DNA from: Gerris lacustris
Lineage: Eukaryota > Arthropoda > Insecta > Hemiptera > Gerridae
DNA: 64,000 nt
Assembly (NCBI GenBank): GCA_951217055.1
Contig: OX578280.1
Span: 16,283,394-16,347,393 of the forward strand
Direction: 5' to 3'
Below, piece by piece: positions 9,801 to 20,825 of the stretch (positions are counted from its first letter, which is position 1; the number at the start of each line of letters is the position of its first letter). The translations under genes were made by a program, and so were the position numbers. The notes beneath the pieces are model-generated. The model was not told the DNA's origin. It ran no database searches and saw only the letters and a program-made list of their open reading frames with translations.

Positions 9801-12800
9801 AGATTAATTCAGACAAAACTGGAAATAATAATTAACATTAGACTTTTCTAGGATAAGGGATATTTAGTTTACTTTAGACATATTCCCATTTATATTTTGT
9901 CCCTTGCAAAGTTTAGCCGTCCCCCCCCCCCCCCCCCCCTTTAACCTTTTGAGTTGCGCCCCTGGGCACGTGCCCATCGTGCCCCTATAGTTAAATCGGC
10001 CCTGAATGGTAGTTTATAAACGAATTTACATGAAATACACTCAATACATTCTTGTAAAGCACGGGTATTCAGATGGTACATTAATAAATTATGGGGTATG
10101 CTAAACCCGCATTTAGTCATTCAAAGTCAAGTTGAAAGTTGGGCTCCCTTCTCATGCATTTAATTATGTATAATATGCAACAAATAATGTTAATGTAAGA
10201 ATGTAAGTACAACCTGATAATCCTGTACAATTACCAGTTATACTATACAAAATAGCCTGCTCCAATAAAAATACTAGGACCTATACAAGTACTACAGTAG
10301 AGTCTCGCTTATCCGGACCCCGCTAGTCCGGACATCCGTTTAATCCGGACGGGCCAAAAACTATGTAAAAATTGGAACCAGGGCCTGTTCAGCTTTATGA
10401 ATAATTAAGATAATTGGAGTTTCTACTTTTATTGTCTATTAAAAATGTATAAAATTGTTCCTAGTATAGTTTACAGGTGTATATTCCAACGTCCTAACAC
10501 GAGGAATACCCGGTATTTTTGTTAAAAATAAACAGATTTAGAATAATTAGGAATAACTAAGAACATCGATAAATCTGTTTCGGCTCCAGAGAAATGTAAG
10601 GGGCGGAAGATATAAAGGTAGTGTATTCCAATAAATACAATTTTATGTGACCGAGATGGGGAGAGGGTTTTGAAACATATAGCGGCGGCTCAACGCAGTT
10701 CCAAGAAATTTCGCCAAGCCGCCAATGTCTAATGTCTCAACTTTTTGTGAAATGATTATCGTTCCTCGAATTTCATATCGGAACACAGGAAGTTCTTCTC
10801 AGGAAGTCCCTTCTATACCTGCCACCTGCGTAATAGATTGTCGTTTTATTTTAATTAATTTGATATTTGGACTGGTGACAGAACAGCTCTTAACTTAAAT
10901 AGTGGACCTACGTTGTACAAGCATGTTTTTGAGACTAATAAAAGTAATTTTTACGATAAAAACATCGATTTTAATAGTCTTACCCTACTAAAACTTGTTT
11001 TACAGACATTTTAAAACTGATTCCGTTTAATCTGGACTTTCGGTAATCCGGACTGGGTCCGGTCCCGTCAAACCCGGATTAGCGAGACTCTACTGTACCT
11101 TTTATATAATTACCTGGCTCTTATGTTCATGACAGCTGTAGGGTAGCAGGCCAGCCGCAACTAGCTAAAATTAAAGAATAGAATAAATCACTTTGTCACC
11201 TGTCATGAAATAAACATTGGTTTCATTTTTTATTATCTGCGCATTGCTCGAGGCTCATACTAGATATTAGTGGCTATAATATGTCCTTAGTGGATAGTGC
11301 AATACAGTCTTAGAGCTAGGTAGATTCCATGCCTTTTAGCACTTTGATTTATATTGTTCACTATATATAGATCACAACGTATTCGCTTGGGCAGAAAATT
11401 GGTTTGTGAAGTGGCTGAACTAATACGGGGTTAGTGAACAGGGCCAGAATAAGTGGACCTAATTAATAATTAATAGCTTCAAACAATTGGCTGTACTCCT
11501 GTACTATTATACTAGCTACATACATAACTCAATATTTATGTTTTTCAGGTAAGAGCAAGAGCTACAGGGACTCCAGTAAAGCAATTAAGGGAACAGATCA
11601 TAGCCACCTTCAGGGAACAAATGAAACTTAGGTTTTAATTTAATAATTATTTCCTACAAAAGATTTCCGATGTTTATATTACTAAAATATTTGGTGTAAG
11701 TACATTTGTATAATATTATGTTTTCTTATAGGAGAAGGTTGATGGATATTGATGGTCACTTACTATCACTAGGAGTTGAAGCAGAAAGACAACACCAGAT
11801 TATAAGTCAATGGGAATCAAGACGAGGACAACTTTATAGTAGGGGAAGGAGTAGCGCATCTAGACCCAACACACAGGCCTCTCAGAGTGATCATGGTATG
11901 GGACATCACAACTTAGACCTTAGACTCAATCAACGTATTCAAATAAATTTTGGAAGTAACATTGTCTGGAAAACATTAGCTGAGCCTATCTTAATTCCAA
12001 AATTTGTCGCTTTATTAGTAAATGGTTAAATTGTCATCACAATCGAAAGTACTGATACTATATTTACAGGTTGGTTAGATGGAGGAGAGTTAAACGTTCA
12101 CCAGGCATGGAGTGAGCTCAGCTACATAGAGAGGGAGCAGGAAAGGTACATTGCTTTAAGATCTCAGACTATAAGGGAACTTGACAACTGCAGGCAGAGA
12201 GCTGTGGCACTAGAAAATGTAAGTCTAGTCACTATGTATAGATTTATATCACACATTTAAAGTCCCATTGGATCATTTTTTTAAGGTTGACATTAAGGAA
12301 GTAAATTGTAAATTGAAGTTGAAAAATTATTTGTTATTTGGGATTCTCTGTGGATACAAACGCCAGCAGGCTTGGCAGGCCCTTGTAAGAGGGTTCTGCC
12401 CGAGACATGAGGAAAAGAGCTGCTGAGTGCCTGAAGGGTGTGCTTAGATCCACTAGTCACTAGGGATCTAACCCCCAGCAGCATTAGCTAGGCATGGAAC
12501 CGCAGTGAATCCAAACGTGTTCAATGGGTTAAATCCCCATTGGATCTATTTTTTAAGGTTGACAGACATTAAGGGAGTAAAATTGCAAATAACAATTGAA
12601 AAATACAATTATTTGTACAGGAATTGCCTGGAAAGCTAGACAGTGATACAGAACGTGAAATGCTATCATTGCTGATCAGAGTTCATGAATTGGAAGCTGA
12701 CAAGGTAGCTCTTCAAGGTGAGAGATTAGTTGAAAGTCACGAGCTGAGGAGAAGAGGTGATATGTTACAAAGGCTTCAACGTCAACAAAGACTTACAGAT

Positions 12801-15800
12801 GAAATTATAACTAGGCAAAGGCATTTAATGGAAGGTAAGCTTCACTTGAACCTAAATATAACAAATCAATTAAAACATAATTAACTAAAAGGACATGTTC
12901 TCTCCTTTACATGAATTAAAAGTTAAACTTTAGTAATAGTACAATATTTTCATCATTTCAAGATACAGCTAAAAGCACATTTCAAAGTTAAGCTAAAAAC
13001 ACATAAATATGCAATGCATAATACTTAATGTAATCCCGGTTAATGTTATCTACCTCTTACTGTGATCAAAATAGCTTGGATTGTGCCCACACAATATTAA
13101 TACATTGAAAGTTTTCTGTTTATTGTTATGAATATTTTGTTTATAGTATTGTGATCAATGTTAAGATCATTGGATTTTTTTTTTTTTTTTTTTTTTTTTC
13201 GGGGAAGCAACTAGAGTTGTAGCACTGGCATATCGGTGAACATTCTTTTTTCTCAGAAAATAAACCTTACCTCATCTCCCCCTATTACTAGGCATCGCGT
13301 GACATTGTAGTAATAAATATGTATTGAATATTTGAAAAAATAGATAATCATGAACCATGATGTGTTGATAGAATAAAGGGAATGATTGTAGTACATCAGC
13401 TAGTAGTAAGGGAACCACCCTGCTTCTCTCCTTTTCAATTATTATAAAATGTATGACTTCACTACGCAAAAAAATCTGCTTGTATCAAGTTGAAATTTTA
13501 CATGCCTGTGTCAATTGTACTTTAGACGATGTATATGAAGTTTTATTAAAAATCATTGTGTTAGAACGTAAGATATCGGTAAAAATGTTGTTTTCTCAAC
13601 TTTAAACGTTTAGATCCGCTTTAATAGTTTTAACGATCTTTATTAATTCATAGAGGTATCGCTATTTGGTTTTACTGCAAAATGTTTTTTGTAAAAATGT
13701 TTGTCTCGTCGAATAGATAAAGTTAGCATTTTTTCCTGTCCTAAAATTCCAATTTTAATTTTGAAGCGCATGTTTACGCAAGTGTTGCACGCAAACCTTG
13801 GGCAGACAACGTTGTCCAACGAACTCGTCCTGAGCATTGGTAAAATGAACATGTGTACCAAATTTTATTAAAATCATTAATTTGTTTTGTTTAAAAGTTT
13901 ATATTTTAAATAAAGAATGAGCCCTTCGAAACGTAGTGATCATGTACACTTATGCACATACATATATGTATGTTAGTTTTGTCCCCAAAGATCTAGGGTA
14001 GGGCGGGGCTAGTTGAGCAATTTTTTATATAATCTATAATAACTCCTAAACGGTTCATCCGATTTACTTGATTCCTTCAACGTTAGATAAGTAATTTACC
14101 CTTCTTTAAATGTATTCAGAAAATAAAACTATTTCAGATCTGGTTTAGAAAATATTATCATTAATGCGAGAAACCTCCTACTTGCTCAACCTGCCCCATA
14201 GTAGGGGTAAGTTGAGCAAGGACATGGGGCAAGTTGGGCAATGGAAAAAATAGGTTAATAGTGATGTGGAAATTGCTCAATACTACAGTAAAACTTCAGT
14301 TGATAATCAAATATATATTTTTCAAGTTCCATCTCTAATGTAGGTACAGAAACAACAACAAAAAATTTAAAGCAAATATAACACACTTTTACGACATAAC
14401 TTATTATTTATCTTTGGATATTATTACACTATTTGTAATTAAAATTATGTTTTATTATTAATTTTTAAAGATAAAAAAATGTAAATATAAAAACAATATA
14501 AAAATTCGAGGTTAGTAGGTAATTTCGAGGTTAGTAAGGTAAAAATATGAATGCAGGGTTTATCATCAGTCATCTTGTGAGAGTCATTCGTTTTACGTTA
14601 AATTCTTTTGCAGCTGCGTTCATGCTCTTGTACCCGGCCATCACAGATTTTGAAGCTTGAATTGACTATTGACTCGTAGCAGAACCCCTTGACGTTTTTT
14701 GTTTATATGTCCGCATCCTAAAATGAAATGCAAGACATTTAACATTTTTTTATTTAATAATTTCAAAATTATAAATACAATTATTATACAAATTGTTATT
14801 ACAAAGTATAAAAAGGCATACCTATTATAGCCGTCTGCCATAGTCTGCTTAGTATTTGTAAAAATAAAAAATAAACCTTCAACTTTTTGTAGTAGTATAA
14901 GAGTGGGGCTAGTTGAGCAAGCCTGCCCAACTAGCCCCGCCTAGACTTATAAGATAAAAAGTTAAGTTATGAAAAAAACGGGTAGACTTGGGACTAAATA
15001 ACTAATTATTATCAAAAGTACAATAAATACATAAAATATAAACACTTACGTGATTGTAAATGGTTGATTTAGTACGAGTCTAGGAGAAAAATGGCGATCA
15101 ACAGTTTTTTTACTTTTTACTAAGAAAATTAAAAAAGGTGTCTGTTATCTTTCTTGATTGTCGAAGGGCAACTGAAGGTCACGCGTTGCGTTCTCCTTCC
15201 TCGTCCCCATCTTTCACTTATTTGAAGTATTTTTGTGACATGCGTAGTTTTAGAGATATTTAAATTACCCAACTTACCCCTATGCTCAACTAGCCCCGCC
15301 CTACCCTACTTCATGTTGTACCTAAAAATAAAGAATAAAAAAAATCATTTCATGTAAAATTATGTACTTATATTGCAATTCAAATTATTTTTATCTTTTA
15401 ATGTGTTAACACGTCACTCAGTGTACGTAATAAACACAGTATTGTTTATAATTTAGTTCTATTTTGAGATAAGTTTTACTTCCTCATTTGGTACATTTTG
15501 CTTATTATTATAAGTCGGTTAATGTTATAACTTACAATTTTGTCTGGATCCCAAAATCACTTTATGTGGTGTTTACTGAATTTATATAACTCCTACTTAA
15601 TTTCATGTGCCTAATCGATATCTTCTGTTATCACTAGTATTTACCTCTGCCTGCTTCCTATAAATATAATTTATTGTAAAATTATTTATATTATATTAAA
15701 ACCTATTAGAGTTGTCTTTCTTTAATTTTAACTTGTTTTCAATTTACAGAAAATAAGATTATGCTACCTCCAGATCTACAAGACCTCTATCAGTTATATC

Positions 15801-17287
15801 AGCAGGAAATCCATGCAACAACATTCAGTTCAGAATCATCATTACCAAGTAGCTTAGACCAGCTTCCTCCTATAAGAGAGTAAGTCATTTTAACGATCCA
15901 GACTTAGAAAGAGCTAATATCTTGACAAAAGTACAGTAAAATGTAATTTATACTAATATTAGTTTATAGTGAGATTGAAATGTATGGCCAGGTCAAAAAA
16001 GAGATGAGTTGATAGAAAAGAGCTCCTCTAATAAAAAGTTCACTATATTTGTGGTTAACAAGTGCTGCCACCTAGGAGTGAACTATGTACTGTCACCTAG
16101 GAGTGAACTATGTACAAGTGCTGCCACCTAGGAGTGAACTGTGTACTGTTACCTAGGAGTGAACTATGTACAAGTGCTGCCACCTAGGAGTGAACTATGT
16201 ACAAGTGCTGCCACCTAGGAGTGAACTATGTACAAGTGCTGCCACCTAGGAGTGAACTATGTACTGTCACCTAGTAGTGAACCATGCACAAGTGCTGCCA
16301 CCTAGGAGTAAACTATGTACTGAAGTTTGTGCGTTACAAGCTGTGATTTTTGACAGCAGGGGAAAATCAGAAAACTAGGGTGGGAAACCAATAAGAGGTT
16401 AGGATTTTGAATTCTAAAAGGTTTAGCCAACTAGGCAAACAAAAATGGTCCCACCCCTCCCATAGAAGTAGTGGCTTTATTTCTTCCCTCATACAGGTTG
16501 GTTCAATTTGAGTGTCAAAAGTTACACGCGTAATGCACAAACTGTAAGTACTAAACTGACCGAATGCACTCAAACTCTTTTAATCAAGAACTTAATTCAT
16601 TTGAAACCCCCTTTTAATTACATAATACCTTGAGGCAAATACTATTAAATAACACCTTAATAACCCTTTATCTAATTATGTATATAGTTATCATGTTATT
16701 TTATTGTGCAGAGGAGATAGCTTGTTCGATAGAGGAGGACCAGTGAGACCCACTTCTGTTCTGGAAAGAATTGGAACTGACACTGATAATAACCGCAGCT
16801 CTTCAGGGTAACTTTTTTTCAGCGATACTTAATTAGCATATCATAACAAAAAAAGGTGATCGGAAGTCATTGGTTCAAAAAATATCAGTAGCTGAAGTTT
16901 TAAATATTATTAGTGTATGTATATTAAGGTAAAGACTTTTAGTTAAACAGGATCAACTTAACACAGTTGCAAGATTCAAAATAATAAACAAATCTACATG
17001 CAGATTGGCCACATTAAAAAATTTCCTGCAATTTTGTAGCAAATGTTTTTGCACATTACTGACTGATTTAGTGACATAAAATGATTTTATTTTACAGAGG
17101 ATCATCAAGTTCAGAATGGGACGTTACATTACCTCCTCTTCATCATAACTCAGCTATTGTTATGGCAAATATTGAGAATAACAATAGTTCGACCAGAACT
17201 AACGGAGCGTCAACTCGAATTAGACCGTCAACTATGGAGACCTCGTCTGTTCTATTTCCACCAATAGTTACTCAAAGAAATATATAG
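6895..17287 (+). CDS. KIF19: Kinesin-like protein KIF19 (kinesin-8), 3' ten exons
   Basis: Exons: 6895-7061, 7996-8095, 8188-8313, 11549-11631, 11732-11895, 12070-12218, 12621-12834, 15750-15879, 16712-16807 and 17098-17287, with the stop TAG at 17285-17287. All junctions are GT..AG and phases agree, giving 472 residues in frame. The first three exons hold the end of the motor domain: [20 protein letters not shown] (switch II helix region), [13 protein letters not shown] and [12 protein letters not shown], then [18 protein letters not shown] and a neck/coiled-coil [20 protein letters not shown]. The tail is charged, predicted coiled coil, ending in a Ser/Asn-rich segment. KIF19 is known as a plus-end motor and depolymeriser that limits ciliary length. 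The P-loop, switch I and the DLAGSE motif must be encoded left of the window. Introns carry many transposons. Confidence 0.88.
7560..7850 (+). repeat. Dispersed repeat, family also at 60.9 kb
   Basis: The block TATATAATCGAGTAGT...CCCGACGA...GCTAAAGCAGTCACATTTATTCCAATAAAAATAA...GATTTGTTGGT at about 7608-7725 recurs in the same orientation at about 60930-61050. No ORF or terminal repeat was recognised. It lies in a kinesin intron. Confidence 0.6.
8380..8407. repeat. G-run/C-run palindrome
   Basis: A run of G (about 8386-8392), GAGAGTC, then a run of C (about 8398-8405) forms a small GC hairpin in otherwise AT-rich intron DNA just after kinesin exon 3. It may be a MITE or hAT terminus remnant. 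Length is prone to sequencing error. Confidence 0.5.
9044..10004. mobile_element. hAT-type non-autonomous element with perfect 8-bp target duplication
   Basis: The left end reads CAGGCCCGTTTTAGAC and the right end GTTAAATCGGCCCTG, as imperfect terminal inverted repeats. Both flanks carry AATGGTAG (9036-9043 and 10005-10012), an exact 8-bp duplication as expected for hAT. The inner ends share GCGCC(C)CTGGGCAC in inverted order. A second inverted repeat lies inside (about 9117-9655), with arms containing TGAGCTAAACTTTTGGG and its complement. There is no coding capacity. The element sits in the kinesin intron 8314-11548. Confidence 0.85.
9117..9655. repeat. Internal inverted repeat of the hAT-type element
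   Basis: The arm CGACGGTTTCTAAGGTGAGC at about 9119 is matched by GCTCACCTCAGAAACCGTCG at about 9631. Between them, two related blocks (about 9255-9365 and 9420-9530) share CAGCGGTTTGGTCAGAATC-like sequence and AAAAGTGTGTTATGCTCAGTTT-like sequence. It looks like a palindromic element nested in, or forming the core of, the hAT-type element. ORFs here are incidental. Confidence 0.7.
10295..11095. mobile_element. pogo/Tigger-like TIR element, copy 1 (801 bp)
   Basis: Termini are CAGTAGAGTCTCGCTTATCC and GGATTAGCGAGACTCTACTG, flanked by TA on both sides (10293-10294, 11096-11097). Subterminal TCCGGAC motifs recur. TA duplication and TIR style fit the Tc1/mariner group, pogo/Tigger branch. No ORF is intact. 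Copies lie at 36540-36865 and 46425-47771. The intron is that of the kinesin gene. Confidence 0.88.
12340..12535 (+). repeat. SINE-like dispersed repeat, copy 1
   Basis: The block has GTTTGTATCCAC-type sequence at one end, GGCTTGGCAGGCCCTTGTAA, then CCACTAG...GGGATCTAACCCCCAGCAGC, ending in a CCAAACGTGTTCAATGGGTT motif. The same block is inverted at about 28415-28600 and in the same orientation, diverged, at about 44255-44400. It is a short multi-copy family without ORFs, consistent with a SINE, though no clear box A was recognised. Confidence 0.65.
13289..13975 (+). repeat. Dispersed repeat family A, copy 1
   Basis: It starts at CTAGGCATCGCGTG and contains AAGTTGAAATTTTACATGCC, GATGTATATGAAGTTTTATT, ACGTAAGATATCGGTAAAA, TTAACGATCTTTAT, GTTGTCCAACGAACTCGTCC and CCAAATTTTATTAAAATC. 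The same order is found at about 34857-35500, and a 5'-truncated version lies at 28870-29350. The last two end in a (GACA)n tract that this copy lacks. A shared 3' end with 5' truncation points to a retroposed or Penelope-like source, but no enzyme ORF is visible. Confidence 0.75.
13996..15306. mobile_element. TIR element with GGGTAGGGCGGGGCTAG termini (1.3 kb)
   Basis: Left GGGTAGGGCGGGGCTAGTTG (then AGCA) and right TGCT then CAACTAGCCCCGCCCTACCC form perfect 24-bp terminal inverted repeats, flanked by TA on each side (13994-13995, 15307-15308). Internal motifs GGGGTAAGTTGAGCA, GGGGCAAGTTGGGCA and GGGGCTAGTTGAGCAAG (near 14906) repeat the terminal sequence. TA duplication suggests a Tc1/mariner-type mobilising enzyme. 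No transposase ORF is evident. It lies in the kinesin intron 12835-15749. Confidence 0.88.
16058..16318 (+). repeat. Minisatellite of about 24-32 bp units
   Basis: CACCTAGGAGTGAACTATGT recurs about nine times, joined either by ACAAGTGCTGC or by ACTGT. The two linkers alternate irregularly, giving a higher-order pattern. It lies in the kinesin intron 15880-16711 and abuts the MITE at 16320. Confidence 0.9.
16320..16544 (-). mobile_element. MITE (225 bp), relative of the nested element at 60179
   Basis: Left CTGAAGTTTGTGCGTTAC and right GTAATGCACAAACTG are terminal inverted repeats flanked by TA. Read on the minus strand, the interior (GACACTCAAATTGAACCAACC, ATAAAGCCACTA, GGGAGGGGTGGG, TTGCCTAGTTGG, AGAATTCAAAATCCT) matches the 218-bp element at 60179-60396. 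The minus-strand ORF at 16367-16573 is incidental. Confidence 0.8.
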
Positions 17288-17673
17288 CTGAGCCAATATT
17301 TACTAAGAGAAAATCAACAAGAAAAAGCTTTCAATTCTCTCTCTAAGGCTGATTCTAATGCAGCCATTAGAAGAGAGAAATTCTTAAGAATGTCAAAGAA
17401 AAACCGTTTCCTTCACTCCTCATAGTAACAATATGATGATTTAAAGTAATTGGACTAATTGTAGTTACTATCATTCAGACACTTATTATCATTTTTAATC
17501 ATTTTTTTTTTATATAAAAAACAATTAATTAACTTGTTGATAATAATTTAATATGACACCCCTTGAAATTCTTGTATATATGTAATAGATTATTGAAGAG
17601 GTGTAATAATATTATTCATCCTATAGTCGTAAACATAAAATTGGAAAAAGCCTCTGTAACACATTCCTAACAG

Positions 17674-17725
17674 TGACATAAAATGTCTATGTCACATTTT
17701 AATGTGACATAGACATTTTATGTCA
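17674..17725. repeat. Perfect 25-bp hairpin in the KIF19 3' UTR
   Basis: The arm 17674-17698 (TGACATAAAATGTCTATGTC...) is an exact reverse complement of 17701-17725, separated by two T. It lies between the kinesin stop (17287) and a polyadenylation-like AATAAA at 17829, so it would be transcribed as a long hairpin. It could be a tiny MITE or an RNA structure. Confidence 0.85.
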
Positions 17726-17828
17726 ATCAGGAATTTTATTTTAATTTTAACATTTTTATTATATTTGGCACTCTCTTAAGGAGTCAGTTTTCCAATTTTA
17801 TGTATATGACTATAGGATGAATGATATT

Positions 17829-17834
17829 AATAAA
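17829..17834 (+). terminator. Candidate polyadenylation signal of KIF19
   Basis: AATAAA in ATTAATAAACTATG lies 542 bases after the kinesin stop codon. It is the first convincing hexamer downstream, just before the repeat starting near 17880. The position is inferred. Confidence 0.4.
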
Positions 17835-17878
17835 CTATGACAGAATATGACCTTTAACAGGGTCGAAATGTCTCATAT

Positions 17879-18375
17879 TTAATAGTACATTACTCGTCGA
17901 GTGCAGAAAGTAGCATTTTGCATGCGAGTGTGGAGTTTGCACCCAAGCGAGAGCAGGGGTAGTAAAACCACACGAGCAATGCAAAATGCCGTTTTCTCAC
18001 GAGTTGCGTACCGTACTTTATCAACTATTGTTAGATTTAAATAATAAATACAGAAAAAAATAAACTTCCTGGATGCAAGTTCATATTTCTCTTTTGATAA
18101 AGATGACATTAATTCATTAGTTGTATTTTGTGCCGAATTAATTATTTCGAGAGGCATATTATCCTCCTCATATTCGTCATAATAATTTAAATCACTCATT
18201 GATTTTCACAAAAAAAACTCGATATAAACAGTTACTTTTATTAAACAAACAGCAAATTAGTTTTGTTAAATGTAAAAAAAACTCGCTAATCGTGCGTAAA
18301 GGTGAAGAATTCTTCTTTCTTACCACCCTAGGGCGGTAAAAAGAATCACTTTCTACGCATCTAATCAGAGATACA
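17879..18375 (-). mobile_element. Short element with conserved ORF start, copy 1
   Basis: On the minus strand this begins near the AGATGCGTAGAAAGTGATT block, passes a palindromic TACCGCC-CTA-GGGCGGTAA, then an ORF (18199 down to 17879) of 106 residues. It is homologous to the copy at 33610-34145 and to a shorter ORF-less copy at 20826-21090. The ORF start (IINSAQNTTNELM...SLSKEKYEL) resembles the N-terminus of proteins linked to Crypton-like tyrosine recombinases, a tentative memory match. The end is rich in GCGAG/CTCGC motifs. Confidence 0.6.
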
Positions 18376-18454
18376 ATGTTTATATTTCGTAAAAATCATA
18401 AATAAAATTTATTACGTCTATTATTACACCTCTTGAATTATTTTTATTTTAATC

Positions 18455-18690
18455 AAATTATAATTATTATTAACAATGGGAGATAGACAGAGAAAAATAG
18501 ACTCCAGAGCTGGGACTCGAACCACGGGCCTCTATATGGTTGGTTAGAGCGCTATACTGGAAATATAGAGGCCCGAGGTTCGAGTCACGGTGCTGGAGTC
18601 TATTTTTCTCTTTCTATCTCACGTTGTTAATAATAATTATAATTTTATTTAAATTAAAAGTAAAAATTTCCGTAGTATGAATACTACCAA
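18455..18690 (+). repeat. tRNA-like foldback element, copy 1
   Basis: The arms AGACTCCAGAGCTGGGACTC... and ...GGTGCTGGAGTCT (about 18508-18600) fold together, and the outer arms ATAATTATTATTAACAATGGGAGA and its near complement extend the hairpin. The loop side includes GGTTGGTTAGAGCGCTATAC (D-arm/box A-like), an anticodon-like stem CTATA/TATAG around CTGGAAA, and GAGGTTCGAGTCAC (box B-like). The 3' flank has CCGTAGTATGAATACTACCA, shared by the other copies. Confidence 0.65.
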
Positions 18691-19198
18691 AAACTTCAAA
18701 ATGAATCTTCTACTATTTTTATTTAAGAAGTTAGTCAACTGTCTGAATAACATGAGAACAGTAATTACAATGAGTCCAACAATAATTGTAAGGTTTAGTA
18801 AATGCATAACATCTGTAAATTACGCTTCATATAAGTTTAGGGTTTGTGTCTCTATACATTGTTAATTTAGAGTTCATGGTAGTAAAGTAAACATGATAAT
18901 GGAACTAGCGCTTAGTTTCAATGAAACCTAGACTCTAGTGGAATTATTCTTTTTACAGGGAAATTAAATTTTAATTTTGAAATAAAATAATTTCAACTTG
19001 AAAATAATTTTTAAATGATAATAAGAACTAAATATCGTCATTACTACTACACTACTTTTTTAGGTGGATTTATAAACTAATTCAAAATTAAATGCAAGAT
19101 CAGCGCATATTCATCTACCAAAATTTGACAACTGCAGTTTGTCCACCACAGTCATTTACTCTAAGTCTCCTTTGATTATTATTATCTATGTTAAGACT

Positions 19199-19531
19199 TA
19201 AGCTGGGTTTACACCAGAATTACAAACAAATGTTAAAATACTAGTTTGATTTTCGGTTCTTATTAACATTTTGCCACATCCCGACGCTCGGTTGGTTAGT
19301 TGATTGCGAAATGTTGAGTATCATTTGTTATGGCTTAACATGTGTTGCTAAGAAATGTTACCAAACTCGTTTGATCTTGTAGTGGATAGCAAAAATCTTG
19401 TTAATAACATGGTAATACAGCTTGTTAGTAACAAATTCAGAAGCGTTTGCTAAAATGTTACTAATAATTATCAGCAATACATGTTAGTAACTCTAACCGA
19501 CAACACTACCCAGGTGTAAACCCCGGCTTTA
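19199..19531. mobile_element. MITE with GGGTTTACACC termini
   Basis: Left TAAGCTGGGTTTACACC and right GGTGTAAACCCCGGCTTTA are inverted repeats about 330 bp apart. The interior has repeated GTTA-rich motifs (TTGTTAGTAAC, ATGTTAGTAAC) and no ORF. It is probably a Harbinger-like or other MITE; the target duplication is unclear. Confidence 0.7.
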
Positions 19532-20145
19532 TACAAATATTTATCAGAGTATTATTGCATTAATATCATTACCTAATATTAAAAAAATAATTCACATCCA
19601 TCCGTCGGTATGTGTAAAAACTTAAAAATGGCTGATCAATTAACTATTTGGTCTATTAATAAGATACATATACATATACAACATATAAATATAAACAAAT
19701 TTTACTGTGACATGTTGACATGGTGGGAGGAGAAACTCTGTCATTGTAGTCCCTCAACATCATTACAATAGATAAAAAAATGTTTTAATTAATTATTTGA
19801 ATTAGTTTTTAACTATATAAAACACAATAATATCTATTTTACTCCATTAAAAAATATAGGTTTAGTTTTATTTTAAATTCAATCTACTTCCAGCATTTAT
19901 AAGTTAAATATTAGAAAAGGTAAATTATTTGAAATATAATGTTATAGTAAAATTAAAAATGAATATTTAAATTTAGAATAGATATTTTATATTTTGTAGT
20001 AGGTATTATTATTTAGTAAATTAGTTTAAACGCAGGATTATTATTTTAAATGTAAATAAATATAAAAATATAGATTAACTATAATGAAGCAATAATTTTA
20101 AGAAGTATTAGGTCTAAGAGCAACTATACTAATACTACAATTAGT

Positions 20146-20412
20146 GTTTACAGTAACAGCGTGGGAAATTTGAGGGAGCACCAATGAGAGCTCAAGATTT
20201 TGACAAAAGGTCTTATGTATTTACTGTGACAGCGTGGGAAATTTGAGGGAGAACCAATGAGAGCTCAAGATTTGACACCAACAAGGTCTTATGTGTTTAC
20301 TGTGACAGCGTGGGAAATTTGAGGGAGAACCAATAAGAGCTCAAGATTTTGACAAGGTCTTATGTCAAAATCTCGGCCTATCCTTTCAATTTTCCCACGC
20401 TGTCAAAATAAA
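20146..20412. repeat. Tandem repeat ending in an inverted half unit
   Basis: Three direct units of about 70-80 bp contain TTTACTGTGACAGCGTGGGAAATTTGAGGGAG-like sequence, ACCAATGAGAGCTCAAGATT and AAGGTCTTATGT. A short inverted stretch (CCTTTCAATTTTCCCACGCTGTCA) follows. The ends look like MITE termini, and the CCAATGAGAG...AGATTTTGA core is reminiscent of the CCAATGAGAAG...GATTTTGAA core of the MITE at 60179. Confidence 0.75.
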
Positions 20413-20825
20413 CAATAATTGTAATATTGCTATAGATGTTTCAACAAAATAAGTTACAATAAAGTAAATTAATTGGAAAACAACCACTAATTTAAATTTG
20501 TGTGAAAGAGTGTGTGAGTTGAATGCTTTATCACAAAATTGAATTAATAACAAAAACTACCTAAGGGTTCAATACACAAATAGTTGGTAGCTTAGAAGGG
20601 TCAACCCAGAGATAATCAATAAGGGTCAACCTCAGTTAGGTCAGCAGGGATCTTTAACTACTTGATTTCAATTTACACAACATAATTGACAGCAATTATG
20701 TTGTTGCAGGGATCTTAAAATAAATCTTATTCTATAATAAACTCCAAGTGCTAGGTATAATGATTTTTTCAAGAAAAGAAAAACCTTTATTTAAAAATAC
20801 CTATTACAAAATACTATTATAAAAT

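Noticed and set aside
16058..16318. CRISPR-like array of direct repeats
   Set aside because: The spacers are not unique but two recurring linkers, and the setting is a eukaryotic intron. It is a minisatellite.
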